Source of the DNA: Tigriopus japonicus | Taxonomy: Eukaryota; Arthropoda; Copepoda; Harpacticoida; Harpacticidae | Direction of reading: 5' to 3' | Length of the DNA: 64,000 nt | Assembly: GCA_010645155.1 (NCBI GenBank) | Contig: CM021317.1 | Span: 9,812,607 to 9,876,606, forward strand | Part shown: piece by piece, positions 56,784 through 64,000 of the stretch | How the letters are laid out: the number at the start of each line of letters is the position of its first letter | Position numbering within the stretch: position 1 is the stretch's first letter | Position numbers and translations under genes: made by a program | Notes under the pieces: model-generated | What the model saw: only the letters and a program-made list of their open reading frames with translations | What the model was told of the DNA's origin: nothing | Database searches by the model: none

Positions 56784-59700
56784 TCACTCTCGAAATTCGA
56801 CTGTGCTCTGCCGATTTCGATTTACAATGAGCTTGGTGACATCCGGTCTGGAATAGTGTCCCACTGGATCAAAATTTTGACGCTCCTCGCGAACTTGATC
56901 CAAATCCAGATCAGCCGTTAGAAGTGTGTCAAAGCAAGTCTGAGGCTCAATGAGCCATTTACCATCTGGCCCTGCTATGCAAGAGCCTCCAGTTGCCAAT
57001 ACTTTGGCGCTGAAAAGCAAAAAAAACATTCAAAATCGCTTCTTGAATTTTCTTTCCAATCTCGCTTGTTTAAGGATATGCACAATAGAGGAATAGCTTC
57101 GGAAATGATTGGGAGAACTTGATGCAATCGATCAATGTGTTAGTTGGATCCCGAATATAGAGACTTGCTAACAAAATGGGACAATATGATAAAAGCGCGG
57201 ATCAAAAGAGAGTGGACACAAAATATAGCTAATCAAAATAGCACCACTTCAAAATAGAGCCAAATCATAAGGGAGCGTGACATTTTAGAGTCAATTTGTT
57301 GCCCAATAGTCTTCGTCGGGAATATGTAGGAGCTGATCCTCTAACAGCATTTAGGGCAGGATTGCACAAATATTTAAACACTATTCCTGACCAATCCACT
57401 ATTCAAGGGTTGTACAGATCTGCCAACAGTAACTCATTGGTAGATCACATTTCGTAAAAACGGTAATTTTACACAATCGTTAACTCTCTTTACATGGAAT
57501 GCCATTCCATGTAGCGGAATTATTTTTTTTAACTTTTCCCTACCCTTTTGGGTCTATTTGAACTCTGTAAACATTATTAATTAATTTATTATTACGTCAA
57601 CTAATTTATTAATATATTACCTAATTACTTAATTATTAACTAATATATTATGATGTCAAGTGTAAATTTCTCCTAAAGTAAAAATTGAGTAATTGAAGGA
57701 ACACTATTTTTGCTCTAATTCTTCACACTAATTCTTGACCTGGTTCTTATGAAGCGGGTCTATTTTGAGCAGGCACATAGACCACTGAAGTCCTCTATGG
57801 CAGGCACTATATTGATTGGCCTTATTTTGTAAACACTCTCTTTAGATCCGCTCTAATTTTATGGGATCCCAGCAAAACATGTGGACTTTCAACCAACAAA
57901 GACCATTTGTGATATCTTCCAACATGCCGTAATCGAAAGTTCATGATAAAAGGAAACCTTATCTTATCAGAAACACATCTTAACTATTTAGCTCATAGTA
58001 TGATAATGAAGGTTTCATAGTGAAATTTCTCAAGCTTGCAAATGTGTTTGAAGTATATGCCTGTTAAGTAAAAAGTTAATTTCAGTTAGTGTGGAGTTAA
58101 AAACAAGCACCCATTAATGTTTCATGATTGGCTCACTAACAACTCAATCTACAAGGAAGGAGAACCTCTGGTTTGTTTTTGAAATTCCGTCAGAAAATGA
58201 ATATCTGCTGAATGTTCAACTGAAAGCTTTTGACCAATCATCACCGTGAACCTTCGGTAATGTGTGTTTGGCTTCAACAGCCAGTATCAATCTTAGGGTA
58301 TCTAGTGCTAGTCATCCTCGTCACTGTACCTTGAGCCCTTAATCAGGTTAAAGTGAGGAATATCCGGGCAGAATTCATTCGGCGTGAGGTGATTTCCCAC
58401 CGAGATCACAAACGACCTGGATTCCATGGCGATGAACCGAGTGATGTCCTTGGTGAGACCCACACTTCCCGGCCAATGAGCAAAATGAACATTCGAACCC
58501 TGGGCGTATAACGAAGCTCGAGGAAGTGGCATCTGAAATCGAACAGAATTATCGGATTTTTCAGTCAGTCATTTTCCATTCTGTAAGACTTTGAAAAACT
58601 CTGTAAAAAAATTGGAGAAACAATTTATTGAAGTTTAGTGTCAATTGACATGGAAAGTGTATTGGGTTTTCGTAAGTCTAGTTTGTTTCACGAAATGTTT
58701 GAATAAGCCACATTGAAGATCGAGCGATGGAACATTTTCAAGCGCATTTCTAAATTCATGCAAACTTGAAGCCACATTAGAGGGACAGATACCATTTCAG
58801 AAATTGTTAACCATATGCGATGAAGGGACTTGTTTTAAAAACACTCGTGTGTTACCTACGTTTGTCAATATCTCTGAGGGTAGGTCAGGGGTCGGCAAAT
58901 ACTTTTGGGTTAAGGCCCACAAATTTGTTTACATGTTGTCAGGGGCCCACCAAACAGACGTTGGTAGGTTCAGGGGCCAACAAACTAACAAACAAAGAGC
59001 TTTCGGCCCACGAGTACAATACATTCGGCCCACGAGTACAATACATGTGCTATGGATGACTCGGATGAAAAAAATTCCCACTATTTTGGACTTTCCGTAT
59101 AGCTCCTGGGCCCGCCAACGACCACCCTTGGGGCCACATGTGGGCCAAGGCCCACCGGTTGCTTACCCGTGCCCTAGGGTATCTAATTTCTAGCATGTAA
59201 GCTGCATTTCCAATGCGAGCTGGTGTGCACTGTGCAGAGAGGATATTCAAAGGAGGTTAAACGGACTTTTTCTGTTACATTTCTGTGACTTGAGCAATCT
59301 CTCAAATATACCTACGTTAACACACGAGATATTCGGGGTTTGAGCTTTCAAGTCAAGAATGGATTTGAAGAAGTTCTCCAGTTGAGAACACGAAAGATAA
59401 AAAAACATAAAAACATTTACCCAGTTTTCCCAACAATTCAATCTCGAGATTTGGAATCCTTTCAACGGATGAACCTGAAGCCCATGGCCATCTCCCGGTC
59501 CCCAAACCAGCCTTTCATCGTAAGTGGGCATCAGTTTACGATGAACGGACAAGATTTCTCCCTTATCTGAAAAATAACAGAACGCGTCAGTCTCAGATAC
59601 TGACTGTATTGAGTTGAATAGGCAAAAAGTGAAAGTTCTGGTTTACCCCTTCAAATCAGTATGATCACATCGAAGGAAGAATGAAATCGGCATACCTATA

Positions 59701-59818
59701 TAAACACTAGAACAATATAGTGTTTGTCCACCACGATCTGCTCCAACCTCGATGATTCCAAGAATCACAACCAAATCGAGATCTTTGGAACTTGCGCAAA
59801 CTCGATTTAAGTCCCCGT
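56784..59818 (-). CDS. Nitrilase (branch-1 type), C-terminal part; 5' exons not found
   Basis: Four exons read leftward with matching phases: 59818-59696, 59566-59421, 58532-58330 and 57009-56784, about 232 residues. The carbon-nitrogen hydrolase triad is present: Glu in LGIIEVG, Lys in [19 protein letters not shown] and Cys in LNCWENW, followed directly across an intron by [34 protein letters not shown] and VGHYSRPDV complete the family pattern. The HRKLMPT...WGPGDG and CWENWMPL signatures fit true nitrilases (nitrile to acid and ammonia) rather than Nit1/Nit2, biotinidase or beta-ureidopropionase types. Family members are about 310-350 residues, so some 80-110 N-terminal residues (including any FPEA-type motif) are missing; the first exon found begins in phase 1. 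The missing exons may lie past the transposon at 61649-62933 or beyond the window, or be lost. Introns show it is a resident eukaryotic gene, not contamination. Confidence 0.88.
57281..57457 (+). pseudogene. LINE ORF2 C-terminal fragment (in nitrilase intron)
   Basis: An open stretch of 58 codons ending in TAA reads [12 protein letters not shown], then [15 protein letters not shown] and ANSNSLVDH. This is the usual end of CR1/Jockey-type LINE ORF2 in invertebrates (WN-LP ... FK-x-LD-x-FL-x-IPD). It lies antisense in an intron of the nitrilase gene, as a 5'-truncated insertion. Confidence 0.65.
58886..59171. mobile_element. Degenerate hAT-like MITE, GGGCCCAC type, copy 3 (in nitrilase intron)
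   Basis: Starts CAGGGGTCGGCAAATAC and ends GGTTGCTTACCCGTG, with AAGGCCCAC, CATGTGGGCC and GGGCCCACC words. The segment around CACGAGTACAATACAT is duplicated in tandem (59009 and 59030). Confidence 0.75.
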
Positions 59819-60207
59819 CTGAAATGGCAAAATAACTGGTGATGCGATCAAGTGAAACGTGTTGCCCCTTAGAGTTCGTGTGTACAATTTGTGAGTCTTA
59901 CTCTTTGTGACCCAAAAGAGTAAAGAAGGGCCGAAATAGCAATAATTAGCCGAAAAAAGTTGCTCGATCACATCAGTGAAAGTAACTTTTCTTTGAGAGT
60001 GCCCTCGTTTGTTTTTTCCGTTTCTTTCTGTCAAGTCGGAGGTCATGTGGTTTGAAGAATTGGTTGGCTCATTTTTGAGGTTGTTAATGATTTAATGAGC
60101 AGGGATAATAAGCTGCATTTACAGAGTGGCCAGAGTAGAGCATTTTAAGGATGTGGAAACAGGGTGTGCAGAATGTTGATAGTAGAAAAGAAACACCGAC
60201 AAACTAT

Positions 60208-60403
60208 GCCGCATGTTAACGCACTTAATTCAAACGCGAGAGAATAGAAAAATCAAGTCAAATTAGCATTCTTTGAGTAAAAACTCTCCCCAGCTGCTGC
60301 ATTTCAAACACAGGAGTTGTCGCAAGCAAAGACTTGAGGCCGGTTAATCTGACTTGATTTTGGTATACTCTGGCTTTTGAATTAGGTGCGTTAACATGTG
60401 GCC
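60208..60403. mobile_element. Palindromic MITE family C, copy 3
   Basis: Same layout as 12339-12739 (GCCGCATGTTAACGC to GCGTTAACATGTGGCC, with AAATCAAGTCAAATT and TCTGACTTGATTTT in the arms), but the internal GAGTATATACTC palindromes are mutated. It is the oldest-looking of the three copies. Confidence 0.85.
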
Positions 60404-61138
60404 TAATAATAATTTTGAACTAATAAGGAAGTTTTGGCCAGCTTTGCGAACTATTGTAAATTTATAAAAAAAGATGGCTTTTCGTATGATTTGTTCATAT
60501 TTTGACATCCCTGTAAGAGGTAGAACAATTGTTGCACAACTGACCACGTTCCCTGTTTCCTCTAGGAAGGCCAACTCGAGGCTAATTGCAACCGGAAAGA
60601 GACTGGGGACACAGACTTTGCTGGGGATGAAAGTGAGGGGTCTTGGTCGGTTATAACGGCAGATGTTAGTTAAAGTGGATGGGAATACTCCATTCCGTAG
60701 ATTTCCCACTCATACATCTCTTCTGAACTTATCTAGATTGCTTGGAGGGAGAGAGAGAGCCACCGAGATCACAGGCTGGTATTACCACTGATGAAACGAG
60801 GGCATACCTCTTTTGTTGTCTCATCTTTAAATGGGAACACACGCAAACAAAAATGAGGACGATGTTCTCAAATTCTGGTCACGCGTTCCAATACATTCAT
60901 ATCCCCATGCAATGGTATTATTTTGATCCCGTTCCAGTGTACTGAAAAAAATCGTCTCAAGTTTGTATGGAAATTCCCAAACACAATGAGCTTTGTTTCT
61001 GACCCAAAAAAAACCTGAGTGGAACAACTATGATTTGCCACTTTTATCTAAGTTTGGTCTAGATTTAAAGATATACACCAAATAACCCATTTTTTGAAAA
61101 CTTAGTCAATTCATTTTCATGGCTAACTTAGAACATCT

Positions 61139-61247
61139 GTTGAATTGAAAGTAATTAAAAAAATGTTGATCCACTGCTGAGTCATTTAAAATTATCCACT
61201 TAATTAGCTCAGCAGCTGATTACAATATTTTCAATACATTACAATTC
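61139..61247. repeat. Imperfect inverted repeat
   Basis: TGTTGAATTGAAAGTAATT at 61139 pairs imperfectly with TACATTACAATTCAACA near 61235, around GCTGAG/CTCAGC words. The left arm resembles 11264-11310 (AATGAATTGAAAATATGTTG, GGTTGCTGAGTTAT). Probably a small decayed MITE. Confidence 0.5.
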
Positions 61248-61648
61248 AACAAGTATTTAAGAAAGCTCTATAAGTGTATTGACTTGTATAAGTGTAAAAG
61301 TGTATTAAGTTTTCAAAAATTAAATAAATTTTTAGGTGTATACTTTTAATCAAGACCTGACTTTGAAAAAAACAGTAAATATAGTTGCTCCTCTAGGTTT
61401 TCTGCCTCAGAAACACAGTTCAGTGTTTGGAAATTTTCTTATAAACTTAATATGATTTTTGCCAGTGCTGTGGTTCACTTCTTTCCAACACCTACAATGG
61501 CTTCGCGTGCCCAAAAGAGAAACTAAGCAATTCCTTATTCAGAGTACAAACAAAACCATTAACCACCAAGGGAAATTGATCGAACACATAAGGTAAGCCC
61601 TATTGGGAGGCTACCTGATTGTCGAATGGTTTGAAAAAAACAAGGATA

Positions 61649-62933
61649 CAGAGTGGCGACTTAGTATCCGCACCAAAGTTTGAAAGAGCTTTTCCGCACC
61701 AAAGCCAAATCTGAGAATGAAGTTCATAAAAGAGAAATTGTTTATTTTAATCTAATTTGCAAAAAGTTTATTCAATGTGGGAGCCTTTGGAAGCAATTAC
61801 GTCCATGACGCGTCTATTGAAGGCTCCGCAGGCTTTTTTAACCTCGGCCGCGGTGAACTTGGCCATGTTCCGCCTCACGGAGGCCTTCAAAGTGGCCAGG
61901 CTGTTGTGTGGGGCCTTGTTTACTATCCTTCGCAGCTCTGACCACAACTAATAGTCACACGGGTTGAGGTCAGGGCTGTTCGAAGGCCATTCGTCCGGCT
62001 TGACGACCACGGAGAACTTTGAGGTCAAGTACTCCAGGACCTTTTTGGCGGTGTGGCAAGGCGCGGAGTCCTGGATCCACATGAAGTTGGTTTCGGGAGG
62101 GTAAGCCGTTCTCAACCAAGGCAAAACAACTTCGTCCAGAAGCTCCAGGTAGACGGTGGAGTTGACCGTGGTGCCGGGCGGGAAGATGTGGGCAGGCATG
62201 ACTTTGCCGTCGCTGGTTATGAGGCCGAAGACCATGATCTTGGCTGGATTTTTGGTCTTCATGACGTGGGGGATGCCTGACCTTTGTTCTGAAAGCCACC
62301 GGTCGTTTTGTGGGTTGTAGGCCCCGTCAACCGTGAAAATGGACTCGTCCGAGAACAAGCGCACCACTCCCGGATTGACCTTGCAAATTCGCCGCAACTT
62401 TTGGCTTCTCTCCAGTCTGACGGCCTTCATTTTCTCAGTAAGGAGATGACGGCGACCTCGGACGTAAGATTTAAGTCCTAGGTCCTCTTTGATGGCTTTG
62501 GACATCGTTTTGCGGCTCACCCCTCTCCTCGCAGCGTGGGCCCTGATGGAGACGGCCGGGTTGGCCTTGATTGACCTCTTAAGGCCTGCTAGGAAGGTCT
62601 TGGTCCTTTTTTTGGCCTTGTGAGGCCCACATGGTTTGTGTTCAATGCCTCTACCGTCTTTTAGTCGTTTCACAACGTCGTACACCGTCCGCTTGGGGTA
62701 CTTGGTCACCTTCACGATGTTGGCCGCGTTGTTGCCGGCCGCGTACAAATCGGCTATGACTTTGCGTCTTTGCTCCTGTGGCTTCATGGTGCCAAAATTT
62801 TTATGTTTGTTTTTGATAAAATTTGTTTTGGAGGTTTTCGCGGGCTTGTGTACAAAATTGCAGCTGATTATTCCGCGGGAATTTTGAAATATCAAAGTTT
62901 GAAATCGAGTGCGGATACTAAGTCGCCACTCTG
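61649..62933 (-). mobile_element. Mariner-type (DD37D) transposon, nearly intact
   Basis: 1285 bp with 25-bp perfect terminal inverted repeats beginning CAGAGTGGCGACTTAGTATC, each flanked by the TA target duplication (61647-61648 and 62934-62935). It encodes a transposase on the minus strand that is interrupted by one stop codon. Its coding part is clearly more GC-rich than the surrounding DNA, consistent with recent arrival. Confidence 0.95.
61768..62787 (-). pseudogene. DD37D mariner-family transposase with one in-frame stop
   Basis: The ATG at 62787 opens a frame of 339 sense-length codons to TAA at 61768-61770, broken only by TAG at 61948-61950 (codon 280). The N terminus has a helix-turn-helix of the paired type (RRKVIADLYAAGNN ... 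KRTVYDVVKRLKDG). The catalytic acidic residues are in FSDESIF, WIQDSAPCH and NPCDY; 37 residues separate the second and third Asp, placing it in the DD37D (maT-like) group. The stop falls right after the third Asp, where relatives have Trp, so the product would lack the last 59 residues and is probably inactive. Confidence 0.93.
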
Positions 62934-62975
62934 TAAGTAAAAAAGGAGCGTTCTCCGCCTCACTGACATGTTTTA

Positions 62976-63225
62976 CAGGGTGATTTATAAAAAACGGAAC
63001 AGGAAACATGTCCGTAACTCGTGAATGGTTGATCTTATGTAAAATTTATGCAACTCTAAAAATGTGACAGATAACAATTCTTAAGACACTAATGGTTTTA
63101 TTCCCTTTTTGTCGCCCCATTTTCGATTTAGACAAATTTCAGAAGGGTGAAAGAAGTCGGAATCACGATCGCTCTGTTTTCAAACGTGACCCTTCAAGGG
63201 AAAAATCACCGTCGCTTTGATAATA
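62976..63225 (-). repeat. Dispersed repeat A, right copy
   Basis: Inverted match to 463-725. It starts with CAGGGTGATTTATAAAAAAC next to TA and continues with GTCCGTAACTCGTGAATGG, ACAGATAACAATTCTTAAGA and TTTAGACAAATTTCAGAAGG. The other end of the element was not found before the window ends. Confidence 0.75.
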
Positions 63226-64000
63226 AAGTAGGAGAAAAGTAGGAGATCATAGTAGAGCGCTATAGGAGAACATTGCTTTTTCTTACTCCTCAAACCAAGC
63301 GTTTGGCAAATCATATCTAATGAAGGTAAGCTTCATATATGGTTTCAATCGCAAGTTATAAACGATATTATTGTGTTCTGTTTCTTTTAAAACACACGGT
63401 AAATATTGTTCTGCGCAATCAGATAAAAAATATGACCAATGTAGAAAATAATATCGGTGCTATGTTTGATGTTTAATTGAGTTTTAAATTTTGATTGGTT
63501 ATGCCGAATGCAACAATAAATTAATATAATTGAGCCCAAAACCAAGGAATGATAATTCAGAACATAATTTGAGTCCTTTTTTATGGCCTAAAAATACAAG
63601 ACCACAAATTCAAGCAAGTTCGATAAACGTTTTCACTTGTGAACTTAACGTCACACGCTCGAGGACAAAAGCTAAGAAAAAACATCTTCAATGAAAATCC
63701 ATGTTTTATTTCAAAAAGGTAAACTATTATCTTATGATTTTAAGTTGGAGCCTTAATTTGGCAAGTTTCAAAGGACTAGTTCGGTCGGACGAATTTAGCT
63801 GGGGATTCTTGGGGCCAAATGACTAGAGGAGGGTCAGATCTCAAGCTTTGGTGTGCACAGGTTTGAATTTTGCTACACAAGGGAAAAGTTCTTTTGTAGC
63901 CATTAATCCCAGGTTGGTAATAAACCAAATTTTTAATCAAGCTCGGGATTTTTCAACGATCTTTTATCAAGTTTATTGAAGGGCAAGTCCGACAAATCCC
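63226..64000. other. Window end, no feature
   Basis: AT-rich sequence without recognised gene or repeat; checked for the missing nitrilase N terminus without success. Confidence 0.4.

Larger units (their letters stand above)
59819..61648. other. Region upstream of the nitrilase exons found
   Basis: Contains a family C MITE (60208-60403) and a weak inverted repeat (61139-61247). I searched both strands for an N-terminal nitrilase exon and did not find one. Confidence 0.4.

Noticed and set aside
59807..60046. 79-codon minus-strand ORF as the N-terminal nitrilase exon
   Set aside because: It has none of the expected N-terminal nitrilase motifs. Only its last few codons overlap the true exon, in another frame.
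1..64000. CRISPR array or bacterial operon content
   Set aside because: Tandem arrays found are contiguous minisatellites without unique spacers, and genes are spliced, so the DNA is eukaryotic.

Overview
The window is animal nuclear DNA. It is AT-rich, its genes have many GT-AG introns (some only 67-75 bases long), and it is crowded with small non-autonomous transposons. The gene set (a bestrophin, an EF-hand rhomboid, serine proteases with a CLIP-like domain, a knirps-like DNA-binding-domain-only nuclear receptor, a DD37D mariner) points to an arthropod. A small crustacean such as a copepod is my inference, not something the sequence proves.

Layout. 1-1879: dispersed repeats. 1880-6578 (+): complete six-exon rhomboid intramembrane protease with an EF-hand. 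7058-8567: hAT-like element filled with a 28-bp tandem array and carrying a mariner-type MITE inside it. 8568-13469: repeats, including two palindromic MITEs head to tail. 13470-16107 (+): secreted FN2 + CLIP-like + trypsin-like serine protease, six exons. 17821-18468: MITE. 19159-19443 (+): small C2H2 zinc-finger ORF. 19847-33730 (-): bestrophin chloride channel, seven coding exons, with a 7.6-kb first intron packed with transposons. 33731-41342: repeats and a LINE fragment. 41343-42434 (-): atypical nuclear receptor with no ligand-binding domain. 42480-51872: repeat-dominated desert. 51873-54984 (-): second FN2 + trypsin protease, a paralogue of the first with the same intron phases and three exons of identical length, but no CLIP exon. 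56784-59818 (-): 3' part of a branch-1 nitrilase. 61649-62933: mariner-type transposon whose transposase is broken by one in-frame stop.

How the genes relate. The two proteases are the only clear pair. They sit about 36 kb apart in opposite orientation around the bestrophin and the nuclear receptor, and look like an inverted segmental duplication. Both should be made as secreted zymogens with trypsin-type specificity. Both carry Phe, not Arg or Lys, just before the new N terminus, so their activator should be chymotrypsin-like. The other genes are unrelated neighbours.

The most unusual non-coding structure is a set of hAT-like elements (7058-8567, 28819-29163, 37523-37846, 39636-39848, 45365-46289, 48787-49854), each built from a short motif repeated inward from its ends. 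Several still have perfect or near-perfect 8-bp target-site duplications. Exon boundaries were placed by eye from splice signals, reading frame and family conservation. No database search was possible.
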